Notes: generated from the sequence alone by a model not told the origin. 64,000 nucleotides of DNA from Shinella kummerowiae (GCF_009827055.1 NZ_WUMK01000005.1:248001-312000); one strand, 5' to 3'. Positions 35,083 through 45,048 are shown, counted from the stretch's first letter. Numbers and translations: made by a program.

Positions 35083-35988
35083 TTATGCCGCGCGAATCCG
35101 GCTCTCGTGCGACATCACCATATCGCGCAGGGATTCGTAGACGGCGGCGCCGATATCCGGACGGTCGAGCGCGAAGGCGACATTGGCCTCGATGAAGCCA
35201 TGCTTGGAGCCGCAATCATAGGTCCGTCCCTCGTAGACATGGGCGTGGAAAGCCTGTGTTTCCGACAGTTTCAGCATGCTGTCGGTGAGCTGGATCTCAT
35301 TGCCGGCACCGCGCTTCTGATGGGCGAGATGGCCGAAGACTTGCGGCTGCAGAATATAACGGCCGTTAAGGAAGAAATTCGACGGCGCGTCGCCCATTTT
35401 CGGCTTTTCCACCATGTGCGTGACGGCGAAGCCGTGGCGCACGGCCTTGCCCTTGCCGACGATGCCATATTGGGAAGCGTCTTCGGGGGCGCATTGCTCG
35501 ACGCCCACGACATTGCCGCCGACCTCGTTGTAGAGATCCATGAGACCGGCGAGGCAGCCGCGCGGACCGAAGGAAATCATGTCCGGCAGGAGGAGCGCGA
35601 AGGGCTCGTCGCCGATCACATCACGGGCACACCAGACCGCATGGCCAAGGCCGAGCGGCGCCTGCTGACGGGTGAAGCTCACCGAACCGGCGGTCGGCAG
35701 GAGCCGGCCAAGTTCGCTGACCTTGTCGTCCTTGCCGGATTTTTCCAGCGAGGAGATCAGTTCGGGCGTGTCGTCGAAGTGGTCTTCGATAACCTGCTTG
35801 TTGCGGCTCGTGACGAAGACGACATGTTCGATGCCGGCCTCACGCGCCTCGTCGAGGGCGTATTGCACGACCGGGCGATCGACGATGGTCAGCATTTCCT
35901 TGGGCATAGCCTTGGTGGCGGGCAGGAAGCGTGTGCCGTTTCCGGCAACGGGAATGACGGCCTTGCGGACAGTCTTGGTTCGCTCCAT
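35083..35988 (-). CDS. exoN: UTP-glucose-1-phosphate uridylyltransferase ExoN
   Basis: 301-residue cytoplasmic enzyme making UDP-glucose, precursor for the succinoglycan glucosyltransferases. GalU-type signatures: [21 protein letters not shown] near residue 12 (nucleotide loop and catalytic basic residue), VVQYALDEA, and [11 protein letters not shown] plus GNEIQLTDS later. It starts 4 bases after exoO on the same strand. The housekeeping galU could have the same sequence features; location between exoO and exoP identifies it as exoN. Confidence 0.92.
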   Translation of the reverse strand: MERTKTVRKAVIPVAGNGTRFLPATKAMPKEMLTIVDRPVVQYALDEAREAGIEHVVFVTSRNKQVIEDHFDDTPELISSLEKSGKDDKVSELGRLLPTAGSVSFTRQQAPLGLGHAVWCARDVIGDEPFALLLPDMISFGPRGCLAGLMDLYNEVGGNVVGVEQCAPEDASQYGIVGKGKAVRHGFAVTHMVEKPKMGDAPSNFFLNGRYILQPQVFGHLAHQKRGAGNEIQLTDSMLKLSETQAFHAHVYEGRTYDCGSKHGFIEANVAFALDRPDIGAAVYESLRDMVMSHESRIRAA

Positions 35989-35992
35989 GGCA

Positions 35993-37012
35993 TTATCCTT
36001 TGTTCTTGAGCGGCAAATCTTGCGCTGTCGATGGGGAGGCAGCCGCGCGTGGCGCGGCCGTTTTGCGATGGGACGACGCGGCCATGAGGCGGCGCCATCG
36101 GGCGGCGAGCGGCATCCTGAGATGCCGGAGCGCGACGGGATCGCCGAGCGCCACCTTGAGGGCAGGCCCGAACGAACGATTCTTGAGATGCTGGATCAGG
36201 GCCAGGAAGGCGTGGGTCTCTTCGAGGTTGCGCGTGCGCCGGCGTTGTGCTGCGGCGTCGGCTCCCTTCAGCGCAAAACGCGCGAGAAAACGCCGGTCGC
36301 CCGCCAGCATCGCCTCCACGTGATGGAGGTGAAGGATGCGTGAGATGGAGGTGTCGCGGATGTGGTAGTTGTAGCCCGCATCCGGCACCACGGCGCATTT
36401 CCCGCCGGCAGCAAGCACGGAGGCGAGCAACAGATAGTCCTCGCCGATCCTCAAATCTTCGTCGAAAGAGAGGTCGTTGTCTTCGATAAACGCCCGGCGA
36501 AAGACGGGTTTCATGTAGCCGAAATTGTGCGTGCTGCGGAAAATCCGGTTGGAGTCGATGAAATCGACAAGCGTCAGCACGGGGGTTCGGGCAAGCAGAT
36601 CCTGCGGGAACATCCGTTCCACGCGGCCATCGAGATGCAGCACATCGAGATTGTCGACGGCCACGGCTGCGTTCTGACGTTCCGCAATGTCGATCAGGCG
36701 GCGCAGCCGGTCTGGCCGCATCGTATCGTCGGAATCGAGCACGGCAATCCACCGGCCCCGGGCGATAGCAAAACCGGCATTGCGCGCGCCGCCCGGTCCG
36801 CGATTTCGGCCTAGCGCAACGAGCTTCACATGGGGCTCGCCGATGGCGGAAACGACGTCGCGGGTTCCGTCCGTCGAGCAATCATCGACGACGATGACCT
36901 CCACCGTCGCGCCCTGCTGTGCGGCGGCGCTGAGGATCGCGCGCTCGATCGTGTCGGCCGCATTGTAGGCGGCGATCACCACGCTGACATCGGGGAGAGG
37001 GGCGTCGCTCAT
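35993..37012 (-). CDS. exoO: succinoglycan glycosyltransferase ExoO (GT2)
   Basis: 339-residue GT-A fold glycosyltransferase. [18 protein letters not shown] starts the nucleotide-binding half, DDCSTDG and the metal-binding DSDD ([12 protein letters not shown]) follow, and GEDY is in the acceptor region. In S. meliloti ExoO adds the fifth sugar (a beta-1,6-linked glucose) of the repeat unit. The start overlaps the exoM stop as ATGA, so the genes are coupled; an in-frame upstream extension lies inside exoM and was rejected. Assignment rests on family plus exact position between exoN and exoM. Confidence 0.9.
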   Translation of the reverse strand: MSDAPLPDVSVVIAAYNAADTIERAILSAAAQQGATVEVIVVDDCSTDGTRDVVSAIGEPHVKLVALGRNRGPGGARNAGFAIARGRWIAVLDSDDTMRPDRLRRLIDIAERQNAAVAVDNLDVLHLDGRVERMFPQDLLARTPVLTLVDFIDSNRIFRSTHNFGYMKPVFRRAFIEDNDLSFDEDLRIGEDYLLLASVLAAGGKCAVVPDAGYNYHIRDTSISRILHLHHVEAMLAGDRRFLARFALKGADAAAQRRRTRNLEETHAFLALIQHLKNRSFGPALKVALGDPVALRHLRMPLAARWRRLMAASSHRKTAAPRAAASPSTAQDLPLKNKG

Positions 37013-37929
37013 CGTGCTGCCTCCAGCTTTCCATAGGGTTCGATCGTGCGGCTGCCGAACAGGCCGGCGATGACGCCGGCATGCAGGAGGCCGCGCAGGA
37101 AAAAGCGATTGCGCCGTACAGGCAGCAAGGCGAGCCCGAGCGCTGCCATAAGGCACGCGGTGCATTTGGCCGTTGCCCCGATCGCCGCCGTCCAGCGCGC
37201 AACTCCCTCATGCCGTTCGGCCAGGATCCGGCCATGCGTCTGGCCCATGCGCAGACGCCGCTGCGCCAGCCAGGAAAAGCGCGCGCGGGAAGCCGGCACC
37301 GGTTCGCGCACCCAGGCGTCCCTGGCAAAGCCGATGCGCCCGCCGGCGGCATGCACCTGATCGAAGAAGGCCGTGTCTTCACCACCGCTTCGACCGAGTG
37401 CGAGATCAAAGCGCCGGTCGGTGATCGAAGGGGCGGCGAGGCGCATCAGGACGTTGCAGGTATAGCCGGTGCGGATTTCGCCCTTCACCCAGACGGGATG
37501 GGTGGAATGGAAGTCGCCGTGTTGCATCCAGCCGGGTGCCTCCGGTGCATAGACCGCCTGAACGGGGCCAAGTACCACATCGGCGCCGCTTGCTGCTGCT
37601 TCGGCAAGCAGGCGGTCGAGCCAGAGGGGCTCCACTGTCTCGTCGTCATCGACAAAGGCGAGGAAGTCGGCATCCGCCGCGTCCAGGCAGGCGTTGCGGG
37701 CAATGGAAATGTTGCCGGCCGGGCAATGCACATACACCAGATCGATCGGCATCCGTGTCCGGGCGGCCTCCACGCGCTCGCGAGCGCTGGGCTCGGCATC
37801 GTTGTCGGCAACGATGATCCGCAGGTGCACACCCTCGGGCACGGTCAGCCGGGCGAGCGATGTCAGGGTGTCGTCAAGCGCCTCCCGACGGAAGGTGCAG
37901 ACGGCGATGTCGACGCGAAGCGGGGTCAT
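37009..37929 (-). CDS. exoM: succinoglycan glucosyltransferase ExoM (GT2)
   Basis: 306-residue glycosyltransferase. VDIAVCTFRREALDDTL, IIVADNDAEPSARERVEAAR, NISIARNACLDAADADFLAF and the metal site DDDE, then VKGEIRTGYTCNVLMR and LGRSGGEDTAFF, follow S. meliloti ExoM almost phrase for phrase. ExoM adds a beta-1,4-linked glucose (fourth sugar) to the lipid-linked repeat. The gene overlaps exoA and exoO by ATGA at both ends. The C-terminus has a hydrophobic segment suggesting membrane association. Confidence 0.93.
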   Translation of the reverse strand: MTPLRVDIAVCTFRREALDDTLTSLARLTVPEGVHLRIIVADNDAEPSARERVEAARTRMPIDLVYVHCPAGNISIARNACLDAADADFLAFVDDDETVEPLWLDRLLAEAAASGADVVLGPVQAVYAPEAPGWMQHGDFHSTHPVWVKGEIRTGYTCNVLMRLAAPSITDRRFDLALGRSGGEDTAFFDQVHAAGGRIGFARDAWVREPVPASRARFSWLAQRRLRMGQTHGRILAERHEGVARWTAAIGATAKCTACLMAALGLALLPVRRNRFFLRGLLHAGVIAGLFGSRTIEPYGKLEAAR

Positions 37930-38924
37930 GCCGCCACCCTCCTTTGGCGGAGATCCAGCACCTCGCGCCAGAAACCGGCCGACCAGGCAAAATGCATGAT
38001 CATCGCGGAGACGGCGGCGAGCGGGCCATAGGGATTGCGTTGTCCCAGCGCCATCCAGGCGCCGTAGCCGAGGCAGGCCGCCGCCCACAGTACGAACGGC
38101 ACTGCCGCAATCCAGGTGATGGCCGCCAGAAAGGCGCCGACCGCGACGGGGGCAACCATCAGCGGGATCATCTGGCGAAGGCTTGGTCGCGAGCGGTGTT
38201 TCAGGAAATTGCGGGCCCGCCCGCGGCCATAGCGGAAATACTGCTTGAACAGTAGCGGCGCGCTGGCGCGGGGATAGTAGATCATGCTGGTGCGTGCCGT
38301 CATCCAGATGCGATAACCGGCCTTGTTCAGGCGGTAGTCGCATTCGGCGTCCTCATTGGCGTTGAAACTCTCGTCATAGCCGCCGACCGCGCGAAAGGCC
38401 GAAATGCGCATCAGCGCGTGGTGGCCATGATCCACCCAGTGGCTTTCTGCCCCGGCGCGATGTTTGGCGCCGCCATTGCCGAGCACCGAATTCTGCGCGA
38501 CGGCTGTCGCCTTCTGGAACAGGCCGAAACCGACGGTCTGCATGGCGACGACGACGGAATCCGCCTCGGTCGCCAGCGCCTCCTCGACCAGCACGCGGCA
38601 ATAGTCGTGCGGATAGGTGCCGTGTGCGTCGATGCGGATCAGATAGTCGTGCTCCAGGCCGAAGGTCTCGACGGCGAGGTTGATCGCGGCCGCCTGGATG
38701 CGCCGCGGATTGTCGAGGACGTGCAGGTTCGGCAGGTTTTGCGCGAGGCGCTTGGCAATGTCGCGCGTCCCATCCGTGCTGCCGCCGTCCACAACCACGA
38801 GCGTGGCCGTTAGTTCTTTCAGTGTCGGCTCGAGCTGCTGGATCAGCGGCTCGAGATAGGACGCCTCGTTGAGGCATGGGATCACGATCAGGCAACGCAC
38901 GGATTTTACAGCGTCAACGGTCAT
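37926..38924 (-). CDS. exoA: succinoglycan glucosyltransferase ExoA (GT2)
   Basis: 332-residue membrane-associated glycosyltransferase that in S. meliloti adds the first glucose (beta-1,3) onto the lipid-linked galactose. CLIVIPCLNEASYLEPLI, VVDGGSTDGT and RIDAHGTYP (metal-binding DxH-type site) are in the catalytic half, ANEDAECDYRLN and YFRYGRGRARN in the acceptor half, and two to three hydrophobic helices close the protein. Of two start codons, the one at 38924 is preferred because GGTGG is spaced correctly; the other (38930) lies directly against it. The gene overlaps the end of exoL by 11 bases. Confidence 0.92.
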   Translation of the reverse strand: MTVDAVKSVRCLIVIPCLNEASYLEPLIQQLEPTLKELTATLVVVDGGSTDGTRDIAKRLAQNLPNLHVLDNPRRIQAAAINLAVETFGLEHDYLIRIDAHGTYPHDYCRVLVEEALATEADSVVVAMQTVGFGLFQKATAVAQNSVLGNGGAKHRAGAESHWVDHGHHALMRISAFRAVGGYDESFNANEDAECDYRLNKAGYRIWMTARTSMIYYPRASAPLLFKQYFRYGRGRARNFLKHRSRPSLRQMIPLMVAPVAVGAFLAAITWIAAVPFVLWAAACLGYGAWMALGQRNPYGPLAAVSAMIMHFAWSAGFWREVLDLRQRRVAA

Positions 38925-40122
38925 GGGCATCCACCTTGGTTGCGACGAGGGAGGGGAGAGGGTGCGGCGCCGCCGGTTGGGCGCCGGGTTGCCGAAGGGC
39001 TGCGAGACGCTGGACGAACGCTGCGCAATCCGCCCGGTCGATGATCCATGGTCGCGGTCCGAGTGCTACGAGATTGGCGTGAAGGTCGCGGTAGAGATCG
39101 CCGTCAAAGGCGGTGAACTGCGCAGTCAGCGTTTCGAGCCGCGCGTCTGCAAGTGAAATGCCGACGCCGCGCTGAACGGCGTGCCGCGCCGTTTCGGTTC
39201 CGGCGAGCACGATCGGCAGGGCGCCATGCCGGCAGCCCTCATAGAGCCGGTTGGGCAGTAGCCAGGCCGAATTCTGGCCCTCCTCGAAGAAGTCGATCGC
39301 CCAGGAGAAATCCACCCCGGCATAGATCGCGGCGAGATCCTCCGGGTTGCGGTAGGGCCCCTCGAAGCGGATGAAGGGTTCGCGTGCGATCAGGCCATCA
39401 AAATCGTCGAATTCGGAGCGTGCGGGCCGGCCACGCAGCACGACTTCGAACCGCCCATTCATGCGCCGGGTGAAATCCGAGAGAAGTGCCAGAGATTTGC
39501 GGCAGCGGATCGCCCCGAACCAGCCAATGCGCCAGGGCTCACCCTCCGGCTTCGTCCGTGCGGGCAGTTTGTCAGCGCTGCCATCCAGCTCCAGGACCTG
39601 GTTTTCCAGGAGATGTACGGGCGCGCGGATCTTGGAGAGCGGCTTGAAGTAGTTTTCGACGAAGGCCGGCGAACTGGTGACGAGCAGGCTGGCATTCCGG
39701 CCGAAACGGCTTTCTGCCGCGCGCAAGGCGCCACCGACCAAATCCTTGCGCAACAGCAGCCGATGGATATCCAGGCATTCGTAGGCGATCGGGATCGCGC
39801 CGCCGAAATGGGCCGCCGCCTTGTTGGCAAGCGCCAGCATTTCGAGATTGCGCGCAATGATGACGTCGGGTCGGGCGACAGTGTGCAGCCGGCTGCCGAG
39901 CGTCGCCGCCGCGCCAACCACCGCAAGAAGGCGCCGGGCAAAGCGAGCGTCCTCGGTTGCACCGAGTTCCAGCGGGGCGATGCCCTCGATGTCGGCAAGC
40001 CGGTTTTCGCCGCGCCGGAAGCCGGCGAGCGAGACCTCGGCACCACCGGCGCGCAGCATCATCACCCGCCGGCGCACGGCGGGATCGGACAGGTCATGGA
40101 CGAGATACAGGACACGGAGCAT
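38914..40122 (-). CDS. exoL: succinoglycan glycosyltransferase ExoL
   Basis: 402-residue GT4/GT-B type glycosyltransferase. It begins MLRVLYLVHDLSDPAVRRRV, with the donor-domain segment WRIGWFGAIRCRKSL near residue 207 and the nucleotide-sugar-binding region SAWLLPNRLYEGCRHGALP (about 295-313). In S. meliloti ExoL adds the third sugar (beta-1,4 glucose). The order exoK-exoL-exoA matches the reference cluster. Its last codons overlap exoA. Confidence 0.9.
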   Translation of the reverse strand: MLRVLYLVHDLSDPAVRRRVMMLRAGGAEVSLAGFRRGENRLADIEGIAPLELGATEDARFARRLLAVVGAAATLGSRLHTVARPDVIIARNLEMLALANKAAAHFGGAIPIAYECLDIHRLLLRKDLVGGALRAAESRFGRNASLLVTSSPAFVENYFKPLSKIRAPVHLLENQVLELDGSADKLPARTKPEGEPWRIGWFGAIRCRKSLALLSDFTRRMNGRFEVVLRGRPARSEFDDFDGLIAREPFIRFEGPYRNPEDLAAIYAGVDFSWAIDFFEEGQNSAWLLPNRLYEGCRHGALPIVLAGTETARHAVQRGVGISLADARLETLTAQFTAFDGDLYRDLHANLVALGPRPWIIDRADCAAFVQRLAALRQPGAQPAAPHPLPSLVATKVDAHDR

Positions 40123-40141
40123 CAGGCAGATCCGATCGGGT

Positions 40142-40927
40142 TCAATTCATCAGGCAGGCGACGGAGCCATCGAACTGGCAGGCCTCGCCCTCGGCGGTGA
40201 ACGCGACGCGCTCGACCTCGAGCTTGGTCGGCCCGGCAAAGGCGAAGCGTCCCATCCAGTCGGAGAGCGTGTCGGTGCCCCACAGCGAGAGAAAAATCTT
40301 CTGGGCGTTGGTCGGGAGTTTTTGCGGGTCCGTCACCTCGTGCACCAGTGCGCCATTGAGGTAGTAGCGAAGGCGATCCTTTTCCCAGACGAAGGCATAG
40401 TCGTTGAAACCGCTGTCGGCACCGTCGGGCACGTCGATCAGCTTTTCATTGCCACCCTTGGCCGCAATATACTGGTTGAGCTGCACGCGTGACGTATCCT
40501 TGCCGAGCACCTCGAAGTCGATCTCGTCATGCGGTTTCTTGTCGGTGGGGCCGATATAGGTGAAGAAGGCCGAGTTGAGGCCGGGGCCGGTCGCGGACTT
40601 CATGCGCACCTCATAGGTGCCGTAGCCGTAGCGCTGGCGCGTCTGCACCTCGCCGCAGGCATATTGGCGCTCGCCGCCCGATGCAGCGTCGAAGGAGAGT
40701 TCCAGCTTGCCGTCACGCACCGCGACCTGCTCGGCCGACCAGGTGCAGTTCTGGTGGGGGCCGTTGTTCCAGCCGTCGGAGACATACCAGAGCTTCTTGT
40801 CGAGCTGGTCGAACTCTTCGACGAAGGAGGCGCCCTTTGCGCCTTCCTGGGCGGCGAGCGGATTGTTTGCAGCCATGGCGACAAGAAATGCTGTGGTGCA
40901 CAGGATCGTTTTCGAGGGGGACGTCAT
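40142..40927 (-). CDS. exoK: endo-1,3-1,4-beta-glycanase ExoK (GH16)
   Basis: 261-residue secreted depolymerase that cleaves nascent succinoglycan. A signal peptide (LCTTAFLVAMAANNPLAA) is followed by the GH16 jelly-roll with catalytic motif DEIDFEVLG: Glu135 nucleophile, Asp137, Glu139 acid/base. WNNGPHQNCTW and the cysteine pair near 61 and 91 are typical of lichenase-like members. AAAGGAGGTG immediately before the ATG is a near-ideal ribosome site and lies over the 3' end of exoH, five bases upstream. Followed by exoL after 19 bases. Confidence 0.93.
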   Translation of the reverse strand: MTSPSKTILCTTAFLVAMAANNPLAAQEGAKGASFVEEFDQLDKKLWYVSDGWNNGPHQNCTWSAEQVAVRDGKLELSFDAASGGERQYACGEVQTRQRYGYGTYEVRMKSATGPGLNSAFFTYIGPTDKKPHDEIDFEVLGKDTSRVQLNQYIAAKGGNEKLIDVPDGADSGFNDYAFVWEKDRLRYYLNGALVHEVTDPQKLPTNAQKIFLSLWGTDTLSDWMGRFAFAGPTKLEVERVAFTAEGEACQFDGSVACLMN

Positions 40928-40932
40928 TGTCG

Positions 40933-42063
40933 TCACCTCCTTTGAGCGAGGGGGTCTGAGGGCTTCATCGGCGTGTGTTGGGATCGTTCGGCCGATTGCC
41001 GTTTCTGGCCGCCGATGCGTCGACCGGTGAGGACGGCGTGCAGCGAAGGCAGGAAGCGTCGCGCCGCCGCATGTGTCGAAACGAGGATGGCAAGCGCCAG
41101 CACGGGGCTCGCCGCGTAGAACAGCGGATAGTCTGGAATATCCAGGCGGTTCCACACCATCCAGAACAGGATGAGCAGCGGATAATGCGCGCAGAAGATC
41201 CAGAAGCTGAGCCCGCCGAGCCGTGACAGGGCCTGGCCGGCACGGGTCTGGATGAGCAGCGCCGACAACGTCCAGGCACCGAAGATGCCGGCGATGGCCG
41301 CAAGGCTGCGCACCATGTCGAGCCAGGCGGGGAATTCAGGGCCATAGGCATAGAGGGCAAGCGACAACAGCACGGCCATGGCGAACACGGCCAGCACCAC
41401 GGGGGCTGCAAATCGGTCCAGCCGCTTGATGTCGACACGGTGCAAGGCGGCGCAGACGCCAAAGCTGAAACCGAACAGGATCGCCTTCTTGAGGAAGATG
41501 CCGTTCGGCACCGGCAGTACCGCATAGGCGAGCATCAGGGCGAGCACGGTGCGCGGATAGCGCAGCACGGCGAGCGCGATGAGCGGTGACAACAGCAGGC
41601 AAAGCAGCAGGTCGCGCAGGAAATAGAGCGGGATGTTGATCGGCCAGGTCTCGATGGCGAGCGTGAGGTTCATCAGGTCGCGCGGCGCGGCGTTGACGAC
41701 ATCCGGCAGGTAGCCGAAGCCGATGCCCTGCGACTGCGCAACATAGACGAGGGCGAGAAAGGCCGTGTTCCACAGCAGGAACGGCACGAGGATCGTCGAG
41801 GCCTTGGTGCGCAACGTCTTGGCATAATCGAAGGCATCCCAGCCGCGCTGGAACAGCAGGTAGCCGGAAATGGCGCTGAGGCACGGCACGCCGATGCGGA
41901 AGAGGCTGTCGGCCAGGAACACGCGCATCCAGTCCAGCCCACCGAACTGGCCGAGATACGGGCTCGTCGCCGGATCGTAGGGAACATGCACGAAGATGAT
42001 CCCCGAGATCAGCACGATGCGCATCACATTGATGCGCGCTGAAACGGTCGCGTCGATATCCAC
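40933..42063 (-). CDS. exoH: succinoglycan succinyltransferase ExoH (acyltransferase 3 family)
   Basis: 376-residue inner-membrane acyltransferase with about ten hydrophobic helices. VSARINVMRIVLISGIIFVHVPYDP carries the family histidine, and VPCLSAISGYLLFQRG and LPLYFLRDLL match ExoH of S. meliloti. It adds succinate to the repeat unit, a modification required for symbiotic activity of succinoglycan in S. meliloti. The GTG at 42063 is chosen because AGAGGGGTGA lies 8-9 bases before it; a GTG four codons upstream (42075) sits on that ribosome site and is the alternative. First gene of the operon H-K-L-A-M-O-N-P. Confidence 0.9.
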   Translation of the reverse strand: MDIDATVSARINVMRIVLISGIIFVHVPYDPATSPYLGQFGGLDWMRVFLADSLFRIGVPCLSAISGYLLFQRGWDAFDYAKTLRTKASTILVPFLLWNTAFLALVYVAQSQGIGFGYLPDVVNAAPRDLMNLTLAIETWPINIPLYFLRDLLLCLLLSPLIALAVLRYPRTVLALMLAYAVLPVPNGIFLKKAILFGFSFGVCAALHRVDIKRLDRFAAPVVLAVFAMAVLLSLALYAYGPEFPAWLDMVRSLAAIAGIFGAWTLSALLIQTRAGQALSRLGGLSFWIFCAHYPLLILFWMVWNRLDIPDYPLFYAASPVLALAILVSTHAAARRFLPSLHAVLTGRRIGGQKRQSAERSQHTPMKPSDPLAQRR

Positions 42064-42428
42064 GATGTGGGTCACCCCTCTGGTGGACCGTTCCCCCCGG
42101 ACGGTCGTTCAAACAAGAGCAGACTCGAGCCTACGAAGAGGAGTGTGCCGGATGGGGTCGCGGAAAATATGGCGGTGCAGCAAATTTTCGTGATCACTTG
42201 GTTGCAATGCAGCATGACGGCCTGTGCGGATGGCCGCCGAAAATAGTTCCGCGGAGATCGGCGAAGGACGATCGAGCGCTAGGGCAACAATACTTTGCAG
42301 TTTATTCGAATATACTGATTCAGTCGCAATTTGTGGCTGCAAACAGCGCGAAATTTTTTTCGCGCTGCTTAATTGTTTGAGGCGAACAAAACGGCAATTG
42401 CGGCGGCGCGATGCCGAATTGGGGCAGC
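42064..42428. other. intergenic region exoH-exoT (position of exoI in S. meliloti)
   Basis: 365 bases with no credible open reading frame. It holds the promoter for the exoH-exoP operon, is A/T-rich from 42280 to 42400, and contains the hairpin at 42344-42367. In the reference cluster exoI lies between exoH and exoT; no trace of an exoI-like coding sequence is seen here. Confidence 0.65.
42344..42367 (-). terminator. hairpin terminator after exoT
   Basis: Perfect 10-base arms (CAGCGCGAAA / TTTCGCGCTG) around a 4-base loop, 62 bases beyond the exoT stop. On the minus strand it is followed by TTTGCAG, a weak T-tail; the A/T-rich inner stem may itself aid release. It separates exoT from the exoH promoter. 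Confidence 0.6.
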
Positions 42429-43907
42429 TTACGGCAGGCTCGCAGCGGTTTGCGGCTTGGGGCGGCGAACGAGCTCGAGCAGTTTTCGAAGCAGCGGACG
42501 CTCGGTCAACAACACCAGGGCCGCATAGATCACACCGCCAAGCACGATGCCGAAACCGACCTGCAGAACCGTGTGAACGTGGAGGGCAAGGTAATTGTCC
42601 AGCGTGTAACGCACCACGATCGCCATCAGCGCCGCGGTGAGCATCGGCCGGATCGACGGGTAGAAGCCGACGAGGAACGGCGTACCATCCGCGCGGAACA
42701 CCACCCAGGAATAGCCGACGAGAACCAGCGCATTGACGATGCAGAGCGCCACCATCGCCTCGACTAATGAGCCGTTATAGGCGCCATAGGCGACGGCGCC
42801 CGTGGTGACGACGGCACGGCCGACCGCCCACCAGAACAGCGCACCACCATGGCCGGAGCCCTTGAGATAGGGAATGAACGTGCTGCACGGTGTCAGCAGA
42901 CCCTTGGAAAGGGCAAGCAGTCCGAGCACCGGCCATGCCGCGGCCCATTGCGGCCCGAAGAGCAGCAGCATAGAGGGCTCTGCCAGCGCCCATAGGCCGA
43001 ACATCATCGGCGCGAGCAGCAGCGTCGTCACCTGCGTGCTCAGCATCAGCGCCTGCGACCGGCGCTCCCGGTCGTGCATCATGGCGCTGAAGGCCGGGAA
43101 CAGCACGCCCATGACCGCCGACAGAACCACCTGGTTGGGAATGCTGGAAAAGCGATTGGCGGCGGAATAGGCGCCGGCATCCGCAAGGCCGAGAAACCGC
43201 GATATGACGACCATCGGCGACTGGAAGGTGATGAAATTGGCAATCTCCGAGCCCATCAGTCCGAGGCTGTAACGCGCGAGCCTGGCGACCGCGCGCGGGC
43301 GGAAACGCAGGCGCGGCAGATAGCGGGAGACGAAGAAGAGGCCGGCGAGCCGGATCACGCCTGAGACGAAAAGCTGGGTCACCAGCGCCCAGATGCCGAA
43401 GCCGGCAAGTGCCATGATCACCGCAGCGATCGCCGCGACCGATTCGGAGATCATGCTCCACAGCGCATCCTTGCTGAACTGCATGCGCCGGGCGACGAGC
43501 GCATAGGCCACGTCGCCGGCAAGCTGCAACGGAATGAGCAGGCACATGAGGTGCAAAAGATAGGCCGCATCGGCCGCGCCGAACCAGTCGGCGAGCGGTT
43601 CTGCCCAGATATAAAGCCCCGCAGCCATCAGGCAGGCGAGCGCCAGATTGGCCCAGAAAACCGAGTGGATCGTCTCCTCGTCTTCCTTCGGTTCGAGGAT
43701 GAGCGCGGAGGCAAGACCGGCCCCGCCGATCATCGCCAGGAACTGCACGACGGCCAGCGCCACTGCCACCGCGCCGAACTCTTCCGGCGTCAGAAGCCTT
43801 GCCAGAATGGGCACCGTGACAAATTTAAGCCCGAATGTGCTTGTCTTGGATAGGACGCTCCAGCCGACGTTTCGTGTCACCGACGTCGCGTTGACCTGCT
43901 GGGACAT
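42429..43907 (-). CDS. exoT: succinoglycan flippase-like transporter ExoT (Wzx, MOP family)
   Basis: 492-residue inner-membrane protein with about twelve to fourteen hydrophobic helices. The N-terminal NVGWSVLSKTSTFGLKFVTV and the FGAVAVALAVVQF helix are typical of polysaccharide flippases of the MOP/PST group, and the length matches S. meliloti ExoT. It moves completed lipid-linked repeat units across the membrane for polymerisation by ExoQ and ExoP. The start at 43907 (MSQQVNATSVTRN) is chosen over an upstream extension of 28 residues. The gene is transcribed alone, divergent from exoW. Confidence 0.9.
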   Translation of the reverse strand: MSQQVNATSVTRNVGWSVLSKTSTFGLKFVTVPILARLLTPEEFGAVAVALAVVQFLAMIGGAGLASALILEPKEDEETIHSVFWANLALACLMAAGLYIWAEPLADWFGAADAAYLLHLMCLLIPLQLAGDVAYALVARRMQFSKDALWSMISESVAAIAAVIMALAGFGIWALVTQLFVSGVIRLAGLFFVSRYLPRLRFRPRAVARLARYSLGLMGSEIANFITFQSPMVVISRFLGLADAGAYSAANRFSSIPNQVVLSAVMGVLFPAFSAMMHDRERRSQALMLSTQVTTLLLAPMMFGLWALAEPSMLLLFGPQWAAAWPVLGLLALSKGLLTPCSTFIPYLKGSGHGGALFWWAVGRAVVTTGAVAYGAYNGSLVEAMVALCIVNALVLVGYSWVVFRADGTPFLVGFYPSIRPMLTAALMAIVVRYTLDNYLALHVHTVLQVGFGIVLGGVIYAALVLLTERPLLRKLLELVRRPKPQTAASLP

Positions 43908-44028
43908 AGCGGATTCCGATCGAAAGAGGAGCCTCGACGACGACGAAATGCCTGCGCCGGAAACGGCCGCGCCCCGGTGGGAGGAGACCATGCGAAACTC
44001 TTTCTAGAGAAACCACAGGGACGAAAAG

Positions 44029-44988
44029 ATGGCGAAGCTGACAGTTATCATCCCCTTCTATCAGAAGGAGCCGGGCATTCTGCGACGTGCACTCACGTCG
44101 GTGTTTGCTCAAAGTTTCAACGACTTCGACGTCATTGTCGTCGACGATGAATCGCCGTATCCGGCCGATGGCGACATCGTGAATTTTTCGGAGGCGGAGC
44201 GTGCGCGGGTACGCATCATCCGTCAGGAGAATGCCGGGCCGGGCGGCGCACGTAATACCGGGCTCGATCATGTGCCGGCCGATTCGGCCTTTGTCGCCTT
44301 CCTTGATTCGGACGATGCCTGGACCCCCGATCACCTCGCCGTCGCCCATGCGGCGATGACGGCCTTCGAGGCCGACTGCTATTTTGCGTCGATTACCGGA
44401 GGCGATGCATTCTATTATCATTTCGGCGTCGCCGACCTTGAAAAGACCGAAGCGGTCGAGCGGTTGAGCGACGATCCGCTGCTCATCGAGATACCGGGGC
44501 TGACGCAGGTCATGCTGAAAAACTGGAGCTTCCTCCACCTCTCTTCGATGGTGATCGGGCGACCCCTGTTCGAAAAAGTGCGTTTCGATGCTGCCCTCCG
44601 GCTTGCGGCGGAGGACGTGCTGTTCTTCTGCGATTGCGTGCTCGCCGCCCGCCGCGTGGTGTTGAGTGGCGAAGCCGGCGCGGTGCGCGGCGAGGGGCTG
44701 AATATTTTCCACGGCGTCGACAACGACTCGCCGCAATTCCTGCGCCAGCAATTCAACACCTGGGTGGCGCTTGATCGGCTGGAGACGCGTTTTGCCGGCC
44801 GGCCGGCGGAAGCCGCTTCGCTGCGCTCCTACAAGCAGACGGCGCGGCGCCAGGCATTGTGGAGCCAGGCGCGGCTGGTCAAACGCCGCAAGCTTCCCCA
44901 GTTCGACATGCTGGCGCGCTGGGCCATGCGCGACCCTCGCATCATCACGAGCGCGTTTGGGCTCGCCGTCGGCAAATTCTCCCGCTGA
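44029..44988 (+). CDS. exoW: succinoglycan glucosyltransferase ExoW (GT2)
   Basis: 319-residue glycosyltransferase adding a terminal beta-1,3 glucose to the octasaccharide. It begins MAKLTVIIPFYQKEPGILRR as in S. meliloti ExoW; VVDDESPYP, GPGGARNTGLD, the metal site LDSDDAW, and FYYHFGVADLEKTE, LKNWSFLHLSSMVIG, DVLFFCDCVLA and PQFLRQQFNTWVALD are near-identical phrases. GGGACG lies before the ATG. It is transcribed rightward with exoV, opposite to exoT and exoU. Confidence 0.94.
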   Translation: MAKLTVIIPFYQKEPGILRRALTSVFAQSFNDFDVIVVDDESPYPADGDIVNFSEAERARVRIIRQENAGPGGARNTGLDHVPADSAFVAFLDSDDAWTPDHLAVAHAAMTAFEADCYFASITGGDAFYYHFGVADLEKTEAVERLSDDPLLIEIPGLTQVMLKNWSFLHLSSMVIGRPLFEKVRFDAALRLAAEDVLFFCDCVLAARRVVLSGEAGAVRGEGLNIFHGVDNDSPQFLRQQFNTWVALDRLETRFAGRPAEAASLRSYKQTARRQALWSQARLVKRRKLPQFDMLARWAMRDPRIITSAFGLAVGKFSR

Positions 44989-44996
44989 CCCTGCGG

Positions 44997-45014
44997 CGGG
45001 CCGCCTCCGGCCCG
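44997..45014 (+). other. short hairpin between exoW and exoV
   Basis: CGGGCC / GGCCCG stem with a 6-base loop followed by TCCTTTTG, located 8 bases after the exoW stop. It is a weak terminator-like element within the exoW-exoV pair. Confidence 0.35.
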
Positions 45015-45048
45015 TCCTTTTGAGAAACGCCATTGCAAGGAGTGGGAC